In this document: positions 34,258-42,342 of the stretch, one piece after another
Layout: each line of letters begins with the position of its first letter
Position numbering within the stretch: the first letter of the stretch is position 1
Source: Flavobacteriaceae bacterium LYZ1037
GTDB taxonomy: Bacteria > Bacteroidota > Bacteroidia > Flavobacteriales > Flavobacteriaceae
Reading direction: 5' to 3'
Assembly (NCBI GenBank): GCA_003144015.1
Contig: QFWS01000004.1
Location: 300,622 to 364,621, forward strand
Length of the DNA: 64,000 nt
Translations under genes and position numbers: made by a program
Notes under the pieces: model-generated
Told to the model about the DNA's origin: nothing
Database searches by the model: none
What the model saw: only the letters and a program-made list of their open reading frames with translations

Positions 34258-35604
34258 ATGGTATTAAAAGAAGCTAAAATATTAGTTATAGATGATGATT
34301 TTGATGTGCTAACAGCACTACGTCTTTTATTGAAACCTTTGGTAAAAGAGGTTGTTGTAGAAAAGAATCCGAGTAATCTTAATTTCCAAATGGATAATAA
34401 TAAGTTCGATATTATTATTTTGGATATGAATTTCAATGGTTTAGTAAATACTGGAAATGAAGGGATTTTTTGGTTAAATAAAATTAAAGAAAAAACCCCC
34501 GAAACAGCCGTTATTTTAATTACGGCTTATGCTGATATTGATTTAGCAATTAGAGGACTGAAAGAAGGGGCTTCAGACTTTTTAGTAAAGCCTTGGAAGA
34601 ATGATAAGATTATTAATACCATTATATCTTTACTGGATGCAAAAAAATCTTTTGGAGGGAAACCGAAACTTCGTAATGTACAGAATTCTGAAATTATAGG
34701 TGAAAGCAATGCTATGAGTGCTGTTTTCTTGAAGCTTAAAAAAATTGCACCAACAGATGCTAACGTTTTGATACTTGGAGAAAATGGAACTGGAAAGGAT
34801 TTGATTGCAAAAGCACTTCATGAAAATTCAAACAGACGTAATAAACCATTTGTAAAAGTAGATGTTGGTTCTTTATCTGCTTCACTTTTTGAAAGCGAAT
34901 TGTTCGGTTATAAAAAAGGCGCATTTACCGATGCAAGAGAAGATAGAAAAGGGCGTTTTGAAGCTGCACATGGTGGTACTATTTTTTTAGATGAGATTGG
35001 CAATATTAGCCTAGGTCAACAGGTAAGATTATTAACAGTTTTACAGAACAGAGTGGTCACGCCTTTAGGCTCTAATGAATCCATTCCTATCGATATTAGA
35101 TTGATTTGTGCCACAAACATTGACCCAAAAATTCTAGCCGATGAAAAGAAATTCCGAAAAGATTTAATTTATAGAATCAACACAGTAGATGTTATTGTAC
35201 CTCCTCTAAGAGATCGAGAAAATGATGTGACCTTGCTCTCAAAACATTTTATTTCAATCTATGCAGATAAGTACAATAAAAGCGCCATTACCTTAGATTC
35301 TGGGTTTATTTCAAAATTAAAAAAACACCAATTTCCCGGAAATGTAAGAGAGCTTCAATATGTTCTAGAACGTGCAGTTATTATGGCAGATGAAAATATA
35401 TTAAAACCCGAAGACCTTGTGTTTTCATCTATTGAAAGACCAACAACAACAAGCTCGATGCCCACAACAAATTTGGATGAACTTGAAAAACAAGCCATTT
35501 TAACAGTTCTTGAAAAAAATAAAGGAAATGTCACTAAATCTGCTAAAGAACTTGGTATTACCAGAGCTGCTTTATATAGACGATTAGATAAATATGAACT
35601 ATAA
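34258..35604 (+). CDS. NtrC-type sigma-54-dependent response regulator
   Basis: 448 residues. Receiver domain 1-125 with acidic pocket DDD (12-14), phospho-acceptor Asp56 and Lys111. AAA+ domain with Walker A GENGTGKD (174-181), the sigma-54 contact loop GAFTDA (221-226; the common form is GAFTGA) and Walker B TIFLDEIGN (241-249). A Fis-type HTH at about 410-446 ends ALYRRLDKYEL. It is divergent from the adaptor operon and overlaps the kinase gene by 11 bp. It is the likely activator of both efflux transcripts through the GTGTTCG sites. Confidence 0.95.
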   Translation: MVLKEAKILVIDDDFDVLTALRLLLKPLVKEVVVEKNPSNLNFQMDNNKFDIIILDMNFNGLVNTGNEGIFWLNKIKEKTPETAVILITAYADIDLAIRGLKEGASDFLVKPWKNDKIINTIISLLDAKKSFGGKPKLRNVQNSEIIGESNAMSAVFLKLKKIAPTDANVLILGENGTGKDLIAKALHENSNRRNKPFVKVDVGSLSASLFESELFGYKKGAFTDAREDRKGRFEAAHGGTIFLDEIGNISLGQQVRLLTVLQNRVVTPLGSNESIPIDIRLICATNIDPKILADEKKFRKDLIYRINTVDVIVPPLRDRENDVTLLSKHFISIYADKYNKSAITLDSGFISKLKKHQFPGNVRELQYVLERAVIMADENILKPEDLVFSSIERPTTTSSMPTTNLDELEKQAILTVLEKNKGNVTKSAKELGITRAALYRRLDKYEL

Positions 35605-36937
35605 AGGCTACATTTTAAAGCTCTTTTTAAGAATTCTACTTTTAGTTGTAGCGATTTTTTCTTTCGCTTATGTTCTTTTTTTAAAGAAAACAGTATTTGA
35701 AGTTCTATTTGGATTTATAATTCTGTATTTGTTATTTGATTTATATGCATTTGTAAAACGAAGATTTGCAGCCATTGGCGATTTTTTTGAAGCTGTTAAA
35801 TATCGCGATTTTTCAAGATGGTTTCCAGAAGATCGTGGTCCAAAAGACATTCGGTTTCTATACACGGGTTTTAATGAAATTAATAGAACTATTAAAGAAA
35901 TTAATTCTAAAAACGAAGCTCAATATGTTTACCTCCAGAAAATATTAGAGATGGTCGATATAGGTATTATTGCTTTTAATATTGAAACAGGAAATGTTTT
36001 ATGGTCTAACGATTCTTTTAGAGAAACACTGGATGTTCCTGCATTTAAAAATATCCGTTTTGTTGAAAGCAGACAACCAGAATTGTATAATACTATTTTC
36101 GAAACCTACCACAGAGAGCCAAATTCTATTACCATAGCTGTACAAAACGAAAAGATTAAAATATTGATTTCCGACACGGTTTTTCAAGTAGATAATGACG
36201 CCTTTAAATTAATAGTTGTTCAGAATATTGATGACACTTTGAATAAAAACGAGTCTGAAGCATGGAAGAAATTATTAAGTGTTATGACTCATGAAATTAT
36301 GAATTCCATTGCGCCAATTTCATCTTTGGCAGACACACTTCAAAGAAACTTACAATTAACCTTAGAAAAACCTGATGACTATAAGCTTGAGCTAGAAGAT
36401 CTTAATTCAGGAATTAAAACCATTAAAAACAGAAGCGAAGGATTATTAAAATTTGCAAAAACATATAGAAGCTTAAGCAAAGTCACACATTTAAATCTTC
36501 AAAGAGTTAAAATTGTAGAGCTTTTTGACAGCATTCAATTATTGATGGAACCATCTATAAAATCTAAAAATATTGAGGTAGAATTTAATGTCTCTTCGAA
36601 AAAATTAGAACTTGACATAGATGCACACCTGATTGAGCAGGTTATGATAAATCTTATTTTAAATGCTATAGATGCTTGTAAAGAGCAACCAAATCCAAGT
36701 ATTAAAATTATTGCAGAAAAAATGCCAAATAGAGACGTTGCCATTAAAGTTTATGACAATGGTTCCGGAATTCCACAAGATATTATGGAAAATATTTTCG
36801 TGCCTTTTTTTACTAGTAAAAGTACTGGGAGTGGTATTGGACTAAGCCTGTGTAAACAAATTATGCTTCTGCATAAAGGCAAGATTTTGGTAAACAGTAA
36901 AGAGGGCGAAGGTTCTGTTTTTAGTTTGGTTTTTTAA
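35594..36937 (+). CDS. Sensor histidine kinase (NtrY-like, intramembrane-sensing type)
   Basis: 447 residues. Two TMs (about 7-29 and 36-53) are joined by only about six residues (KKTVFE), so there is no periplasmic sensor domain. Then comes a PAS-like domain (about 110-215, with MVDIGIIAFNIETGNVLWSND), a HisKA-like helix with His233 in MTHEIMNSIAP, N box NLILNAIDAC, G1 box DNGSGIP and G2 box GSGIGLSLC. It should phosphorylate the regulator encoded just upstream. The signal is probably membrane-embedded or received from a partner such as the head-GIN protein; the last point is speculation. Confidence 0.92.
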   Translation: MNYKGYILKLFLRILLLVVAIFSFAYVLFLKKTVFEVLFGFIILYLLFDLYAFVKRRFAAIGDFFEAVKYRDFSRWFPEDRGPKDIRFLYTGFNEINRTIKEINSKNEAQYVYLQKILEMVDIGIIAFNIETGNVLWSNDSFRETLDVPAFKNIRFVESRQPELYNTIFETYHREPNSITIAVQNEKIKILISDTVFQVDNDAFKLIVVQNIDDTLNKNESEAWKKLLSVMTHEIMNSIAPISSLADTLQRNLQLTLEKPDDYKLELEDLNSGIKTIKNRSEGLLKFAKTYRSLSKVTHLNLQRVKIVELFDSIQLLMEPSIKSKNIEVEFNVSSKKLELDIDAHLIEQVMINLILNAIDACKEQPNPSIKIIAEKMPNRDVAIKVYDNGSGIPQDIMENIFVPFFTSKSTGSGIGLSLCKQIMLLHKGKILVNSKEGEGSVFSLVF

Positions 36938-37083
36938 AGGATACAAAGTCTGATTTTCAGCTATTTTCACTAAGTGTTACATTGTTTTATTTCATATAAC
37001 AGTTAAAAATAATGTTGTTTGAAACAATTTAGACCTAATTTTGATTGTATTTTAGAGAACTACTAACTCTATAAACTTTTAAT

Positions 37084-37986
37084 ATGATTGAGTCTATAAA
37101 AATTTTTGAAGATTCCCTAAGCGCCTATTGGAATGATTTTGTTGCCAGTGTTCCAAAAATTATTCTAGCTATTTTACTTATAGTTATAGGTTTTTTATTA
37201 GCGAATGTTATTTCTAGATTATTCAAAAAAACCATTCTATTAAGAACTCAAGACCCATTAATGATTAATTTTCTGTCTAAAACAGTAAAACTGGGTGTCT
37301 TAATATCCGTGATTATGTTGGCTTTAAATGTGGCAGGGCTTGGAGGTGTAGCAGCAGGTATGTTAACTGCTGCAGGAGCTTCTGCTGTAATTATTGGTTT
37401 TGCCTTTAAGGATGTAGGAGAGAATTTTATTTCAGGAATTATCTTGTCGTTTAACAGACCTTTTGATGTTAATGATACAGTTATGGTAGATACTATTTTT
37501 GGAAAAATTACGTCTTTAGAATTTCGATATACCAAATTAAAAACGTTTGATGGTCGCGATGTATATATTCCAAATAGTGATATTATAAAAAAAGCCGTTT
37601 ACAATTATACCGAAGACGGGTTCTTTAGGTTGGATTTTATGGTTGGTATAGATTATGAAGATGATATTGATTTTGCTAAAAAAGTTATTTTAGAAGCTGT
37701 TCGGGCGTCGGAAGGGGTTATAGAAAATACAGAACACGAAAGTTTTGTAGTAGTTGATTCTTTAGGAGTAAGTACGGTGAATTTAAAAGTGTTGTTTTGG
37801 ACCGAAACTAAGGAATATCGAAAAAGAGCAAGTGAAGTAAAAAGTAGTGTAGTTAGAAATGTCAAACAAGTCATTATGGAAAACGGATTGAATATGCCAG
37901 CCGATATTACCGAAATAAAATTATACGGCTCGCAAACCAGTATTCCAGTTACTGTAGATTATATGGATAAGAAAGAAAACTCCTAA
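37084..37986 (+). CDS. MscS-family mechanosensitive channel
   Basis: 300 residues. Three N-terminal TMs (about 20-45, 65-85, 90-110), the pore helix AAGASAVIIGFAFKDVGENFISG, then the MscS beta domain (RPFDVNDTVMV) and a cytoplasmic alpha/beta domain up to about 285. The length matches E. coli MscS (286). It opens under membrane tension to release solutes in hypo-osmotic shock. It stands alone, 146 bp after the kinase gene. Confidence 0.92.
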   Translation: MIESIKIFEDSLSAYWNDFVASVPKIILAILLIVIGFLLANVISRLFKKTILLRTQDPLMINFLSKTVKLGVLISVIMLALNVAGLGGVAAGMLTAAGASAVIIGFAFKDVGENFISGIILSFNRPFDVNDTVMVDTIFGKITSLEFRYTKLKTFDGRDVYIPNSDIIKKAVYNYTEDGFFRLDFMVGIDYEDDIDFAKKVILEAVRASEGVIENTEHESFVVVDSLGVSTVNLKVLFWTETKEYRKRASEVKSSVVRNVKQVIMENGLNMPADITEIKLYGSQTSIPVTVDYMDKKENS

Positions 37987-38038
37987 TTATTTTGGCTTTA
38001 TTTTGTAAGTAATATAAAGTGATTTATAGACCAAGTTA

Positions 38039-38067
38039 TTGCCATTTCATTATAAATTGTATCTTTG
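38039..38067 (+). promoter_or_regulatory. Bacteroidota-type promoter of the HupE-like gene
   Basis: TTG (38039-38041), 18 bp, TATCTTTG (38060-38067). This matches TTG-N19-TAnnTTTG, 28 bp before the ATG at 38096. Confidence 0.7.
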
Positions 38068-38095
38068 AAAACACCCAAATAAACAACAATAAACA

Positions 38096-38686
38096 ATGTT
38101 TGAAAATTTCTGGTTTCACGTTGAATATGGCATCAATCACGTTTTAGATATCAATGCCTACGATCATGTTCTTTTTTTAATTGTACTAGCTGTCCCTTAT
38201 CTTTTTAAAGATTGGAAACGCGTGATACTTTTAGTATCTTTATTTACTTTAGGTCATACGCTGTCTTTGGTTCTTGCTGCTTATAATGTAGTAAGTGTTA
38301 ATGGACAATTGGTGGAATTTTTAATTCCAATAACCATCTTAATTGTTGCCGTTTTTAATGTGTTTACTGCAGGAAAAGGCGCTCAAAAAGAAAGGGTTGG
38401 CGTGTTGTTTTTCTCTGCTTTATTCTTTGGTTTGGTTCATGGATTAGGTTTTGCAAGAGAGTTTAGAATGTTGGTTGGTCAATCTGAAAACAAATTAGTA
38501 ACCCTCTTAGAATTTGCATTAGGTATTGAAATTGCCCAAATAATTATTGTTTTTGTTATTCTATTTTTAGGCTACATCATGCAAACAGTATTCAGGTTTT
38601 CTAAACGCGATTGGGTAATGGTTATTTCAGCAATTGTAGTTGGATTGGTGATTCCAATGATTTTGAATAGCGATTTTATAGCTTAA
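38096..38686 (+). CDS. HupE/UreJ-family membrane protein
   Basis: 196 residues with about six TMs and conserved intramembrane His residues: HVLDINAYDHVLF, FTLGHTLSL and FGLVHGLGFA. The HupE/UreJ family is linked elsewhere to nickel or cobalt uptake, but no hydrogenase or urease genes are near, so the metal and role are open. It has its own promoter and stands as a single gene. Confidence 0.8.
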   Translation: MFENFWFHVEYGINHVLDINAYDHVLFLIVLAVPYLFKDWKRVILLVSLFTLGHTLSLVLAAYNVVSVNGQLVEFLIPITILIVAVFNVFTAGKGAQKERVGVLFFSALFFGLVHGLGFAREFRMLVGQSENKLVTLLEFALGIEIAQIIIVFVILFLGYIMQTVFRFSKRDWVMVISAIVVGLVIPMILNSDFIA

Positions 38687-38735
38687 ACTAAACTTCAAGT
38701 TTACCTAAAGTTTTCATAAAACTTTAATTCACAGG

Positions 38736-38766
38736 TTGTAATTAAAATACTTACAGCCTATCTTCG
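38736..38766 (+). promoter_or_regulatory. Bacteroidota-type promoter of the dCMP deaminase gene
   Basis: TTG (38736-38738), 20 bp, TATCTTCG (38759-38766), one mismatch to TAnnTTTG, 42 bp before the ATG at 38809. Confidence 0.55.
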
Positions 38767-38808
38767 TTGTATATTATTAAATTAGATTTTTCACCTTGTT
38801 AAACATTT

Positions 38809-39240
38809 ATGAAGGAACACAAACAGCTTAAATACGATAAAGCTTATTTAAGAATTGCTAAAGAATGGGGAAAATTATCTTATTGCGAACGCAAACAAGT
38901 TGGCGCAATTATTGTTAAAGATAGAATGATAATCTCTGATGGATTTAATGGCACACCAACGGGGTTTGAAAACTTTTGTGAAGACGACGAAGGTTATACC
39001 AAATGGTACGTGCTTCATGCAGAAGCTAATGCCATTTTAAAGGTCGCATCTTCAACACAATCTTGTAAAGGAGCTACCTTATATATTACATTATCTCCAT
39101 GCAAAGAATGTAGTAAATTGATTCATCAAGCTGGTATTATTAGAGTTGTTTATAAAGAAGCTTATAAAGATGATTCTGGACTGCAATTTCTTAAAAAAGC
39201 AGGGATAGACCTTGTTTTAATAGAAGATTTAAAAGCTTAA
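38809..39240 (+). CDS. dCMP deaminase-family (ComEB-like) zinc enzyme
   Basis: 143 residues. The zinc site is complete: HAEANAI supplies the His ligand and catalytic Glu, and SPCKECSKL the two Cys ligands. Length and the N-terminal YLRIAKEWGKLSYCERKQVGAIIVKD fit dCMP/cytidine deaminases of the ComEB type, which supply dUMP for dTMP synthesis. It is followed after 16 bp by the S41 protease gene on the same strand, probably one transcript. Confidence 0.9.
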   Translation: MKEHKQLKYDKAYLRIAKEWGKLSYCERKQVGAIIVKDRMIISDGFNGTPTGFENFCEDDEGYTKWYVLHAEANAILKVASSTQSCKGATLYITLSPCKECSKLIHQAGIIRVVYKEAYKDDSGLQFLKKAGIDLVLIEDLKA

Positions 39241-39256
39241 AATAGTAAATAGTATC

Positions 39257-40849
39257 ATGAAATTAAAGAAAAAATATTTACCACTTATAATTGGTGTTGC
39301 AATTGCAGCAGGTATTTATATTGGGGGGAAATTAAATTTTTCTGATACTTCAGATAGATTATTTACCAAAAACAGCAAAAAAGACAAACTAAATAGACTT
39401 ATAGATTTTATTGACTATGAATATATAGACGATGTGAATACAGACAGCATCGTTGATGTAACGGTTAATGGCATTCTAAACAATCTAGACCCGCATTCGG
39501 TATATATTCCTAAAGAAGATATGGAGCGTGTGGCTGATAATATGAAAGGAGATTTTGTTGGTATTGGTATCAATTTCTACACCTATAAAGACACTATTAC
39601 GGTAATTAGAACCATTGATGGTGGACCAAGTGAAAAAGCTGGAATTATTGGTGGAGATAGAATTATTATGGCAAATGGTGATTCAATTTTTGGTAAAAAT
39701 ATGAGCAATAACGATATAATTAAAAGGTTAAAAGGACCAATTAATACGCTTGTAGATTTAAAAGTATATCGTAGAGGGGAACCAAAAATTTTAAATTTTA
39801 CAGTAAAAAGAAATCACATTCCAATTAGTTCTGTAGATGCAGCTTATATGCTTACAGATAAATTAGGGTATATTAAAATTAATAGGTTTGCCGAATCGAC
39901 TTATAAAGAATTTAAAAAAGAACTTAGTAAATTACAGAACGAAGGAATTACTGAAATAGCAGTCGATTTAAGAAATAACCCAGGAGGTTTTCTAGGCGTA
40001 GCCGAACAAATTGTAGATGAATTCCTTGAAGACGATAAACTAATTCTGTTTACAAAAAACAAACGTGGTGATATTGAAAAAAGCTTTGCCACAAAAAAAG
40101 GTTCTTTTGAAAAAGGACAAGTTTATGTGCTAATCGACGAAAATTCGGCTTCGGCTAGTGAAATTGTTGCAGGAGCCTTACAAGATAACGACAAAGGGAC
40201 CATTGTTGGTCGTCGTTCTTATGGAAAAGGCTTGGTACAACGTGAAATGGAATTAGGAGACGGATCTGCTGTAAGATTAACCGTTTCTAGATATTATACG
40301 CCAACAGGACGTTCCATTCAACGCTCTTACCAAAATGGAAATAGAGATTATTTCGATGAATATTTTGATCGAATAAAAAGTGGCGAACTTTTAGATCCAG
40401 AAAAAATTGAAGTCGCAGACTCACTAAAATTTACAACTCCTAATGGAAAAGTGGTTTATGGAGGTGGAGGGATTATTCCAGATGTGTTTGTACCTTTAGA
40501 TTTAAGTATGCAAAACGAAACACTTACGTTTCTTGAGAGAAGAGGTTTTATTAGCAATTTTGTTTTTGAATTACTAGAACAAGATCGGCATGCTTACGAC
40601 AGTATTTCTAGAAATGAGTTTATTAAGGATTTTCAGTTTAACGACGATATGGTTCTGGATTTTCAGAATTATTTAAACGAAAAAACCAAAGCTAACATCA
40701 CTTTTGTCGCTTACAACGAAGAAGTCAAACAGTACATTAAAGCGACACTTGCAGATCAGCTTTATGGAAATGGTGCTTTTGAAGAAGTTATCAATCAATC
40801 TGATATTATGATTGAAGAGGTTATTACATTAAGTAATCGAGGAAATTAA
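39257..40849 (+). CDS. S41-family C-terminal processing peptidase
   Basis: 530 residues. An N-terminal signal anchor (about 5-27) precedes a PDZ domain (about 95-180, with GIGINFY, GGPSEKAGIIGGDRI) and the S41 catalytic domain with Ser in NSASASEIVAGAL and Lys in RRSYGKGLVQ, the Ser/Lys dyad of CtpA/Prc. It acts in the periplasm on protein C-termini. Its stop codon overlaps the stop of the converging oxidoreductase gene (TTAA at 40846-40849). Confidence 0.93.
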   Translation: MKLKKKYLPLIIGVAIAAGIYIGGKLNFSDTSDRLFTKNSKKDKLNRLIDFIDYEYIDDVNTDSIVDVTVNGILNNLDPHSVYIPKEDMERVADNMKGDFVGIGINFYTYKDTITVIRTIDGGPSEKAGIIGGDRIIMANGDSIFGKNMSNNDIIKRLKGPINTLVDLKVYRRGEPKILNFTVKRNHIPISSVDAAYMLTDKLGYIKINRFAESTYKEFKKELSKLQNEGITEIAVDLRNNPGGFLGVAEQIVDEFLEDDKLILFTKNKRGDIEKSFATKKGSFEKGQVYVLIDENSASASEIVAGALQDNDKGTIVGRRSYGKGLVQREMELGDGSAVRLTVSRYYTPTGRSIQRSYQNGNRDYFDEYFDRIKSGELLDPEKIEVADSLKFTTPNGKVVYGGGGIIPDVFVPLDLSMQNETLTFLERRGFISNFVFELLEQDRHAYDSISRNEFIKDFQFNDDMVLDFQNYLNEKTKANITFVAYNEEVKQYIKATLADQLYGNGAFEEVINQSDIMIEEVITLSNRGN

Positions 40850-41448
40850 ATTTTATCATGAATTTTAGTATGCTCACCATCATTCCAAAATGTTAAAATA
40901 TCTGTAGCCACTTGAGCGCCACTACCACATGCTATAGCAAACTGACTTCGCCAACCAGCAAGTGTACCAGCAACATAAAGACCATCGATAATTTTATGAT
41001 CTTTATTTTTTAACCAAATTCTGTTTTTTTCTGGTTTAGTTCTAGGATGAGGTTCAATGTATTTGTCTAAACCTTTAATATTCATTAAATTAGTATAGCC
41101 AACAGCAACAACTACCATTTTAGAAACATATTCTGCTTTATTGGTTTTTACAATAAAACCAGAGCCATTTTCAATAATTTCTGAAGCTTTTTCATGAACT
41201 ATTTGTTGAACATGTGGATATAATAAAGTTAGTTGTTCAGTGCCGTTTGTAAGAATGGAAGATCCAGTTGTTCCTGGAGTTAACCCTAACACATTATTAA
41301 ATAAAGCATTTTGCAGATGCGACGTTTTTTGATGAGTTATAATGCCAATCTGTTTGCCTGCTGCAAAAGCTTTGTCTTTTGCAGAGCCTAAAACCAAAGC
41401 ACAAGAAAGTCCAGAGGCGCCACCTCCAATTATTAAAACATCAAACAT
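40846..41448 (-). CDS. Small FAD-dependent oxidoreductase (thioredoxin-reductase-like fold)
   Basis: 200 residues. The N-terminal dinucleotide motif GGGASG (8-13) and the C-terminal FAD-binding stretch GLYVAGTLAGWRSQFAIACGSGAQVA are present. It lacks both the NAD(P)H domain and the redox CxxC of thioredoxin reductase (about 310 residues), so it is a minimal single-domain flavoprotein. The partner and reaction are unknown. It starts on the last base of the small upstream gene's stop (TAATG-type overlap), indicating coupling. Confidence 0.75.
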   Translation of the reverse strand: MFDVLIIGGGASGLSCALVLGSAKDKAFAAGKQIGIITHQKTSHLQNALFNNVLGLTPGTTGSSILTNGTEQLTLLYPHVQQIVHEKASEIIENGSGFIVKTNKAEYVSKMVVVAVGYTNLMNIKGLDKYIEPHPRTKPEKNRIWLKNKDHKIIDGLYVAGTLAGWRSQFAIACGSGAQVATDILTFWNDGEHTKIHDKI

Positions 41449-41651
41449 TATTTATTTTGTTTTACGTGTTTTTCAATTTTTTTCGAAAGTCTTAAAATTT
41501 GTAACAGAATTAAGGCACACATTGAAGCAAAAATAGTAATAAAGGCAGTAATGCTATCGTCTTCTAAAGGGGAATTAAAATTAACTTTCGTGAAGTTGTA
41601 TACAATTAAAATAATGGCAATTAATGATAATAGAATTTTGAAAATTTTCAT
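41448..41651 (-). CDS. Small membrane protein, 67 residues
   Basis: Two hydrophobic segments (about 4-22 and 34-53) separated by an acidic loop (NSPLEDDS), then a basic tail ending KKIEKHVKQNK. No family recognised. Support as a gene is its one-base overlap with the oxidoreductase gene downstream and the absence of other features here. It may be a membrane partner of that flavoprotein (inference). Confidence 0.6.
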   Translation of the reverse strand: MKIFKILLSLIAIILIVYNFTKVNFNSPLEDDSITAFITIFASMCALILLQILRLSKKIEKHVKQNK

Positions 41652-41765
41652 CTGTTTTAAGTTTAAATATTAACAACTTTTCTCACCTTACAAATTTCGC
41701 TAATTTGAATGAATATTAGGTCTTTTTGACGTTTTATTTGTGTTTTTTAAATGTATCTTTGCTAC

Positions 41766-42335
41766 ATGTTTCAATTAGGAAAAACCATTGTTTCGGAAGA
41801 CATTATTGAAAAAGATTTTGTCTGTAACCTATCAGCCTGTAAAGGTGCCTGCTGTATAGATGGCGATGCTGGAGCGCCTTTAGAGAGTGATGAAACAAAG
41901 ATTCTAGAAGATATTTATCCAAAACTAAAACCTTTTTTAAGAAAAGAAGGTATTAAAGCCATCGAAGAACAAGGAGTTTTTATTACGACTGAATTCGGGG
42001 ATTTTGAAACACCTTTAATTAATAATGCCGACTGTGCCTATGTAATTTTCGATAAAAGAGGAACAGCATTATGTGCCATAGAAGAGGCTTATAATCAAGG
42101 TGAAATTAGTTGGAAAAAACCAGTGTCTTGTCATTTATACCCTATAAGAGTAAAAGATTATACAGAATTTTCTGCTGTAAATTATGATAAATGGGAGATT
42201 TGCGATGACGCCTGTACTTTGGGCAAAGAATTGCAAGTGCCTATTTATAAGTTTGTAAAAGAAGCGCTTATTAGAAAATTTGGTGAAGATTGGTATACCG
42301 AATTAGAAAAGGTTGCTAAAGGTTATAATCGATAA
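41766..42335 (+). CDS. DUF3109 family Cys-rich protein
   Basis: 189 residues from ATG at 41766 (MFQLGKTIVSEDIIEKDF); the in-frame ATG at 41751 precedes the -7 element and is rejected. A Cys cluster CNLSACKGACC near residue 22 and later Cys residues (NNADCAY, VSCHLYP, EICDDAC) resemble iron- or zinc-chelating YkgJ-like domains. Function unknown. A TATCTTTG -7 element at 41754-41761 would place the transcription start at or next to the ATG, i.e. a leaderless mRNA. It converges with the histidine kinase gene with a 7-bp gap. Confidence 0.8.
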   Translation: MFQLGKTIVSEDIIEKDFVCNLSACKGACCIDGDAGAPLESDETKILEDIYPKLKPFLRKEGIKAIEEQGVFITTEFGDFETPLINNADCAYVIFDKRGTALCAIEEAYNQGEISWKKPVSCHLYPIRVKDYTEFSAVNYDKWEICDDACTLGKELQVPIYKFVKEALIRKFGEDWYTELEKVAKGYNR

Positions 42336-42342
42336 TTAGGGC

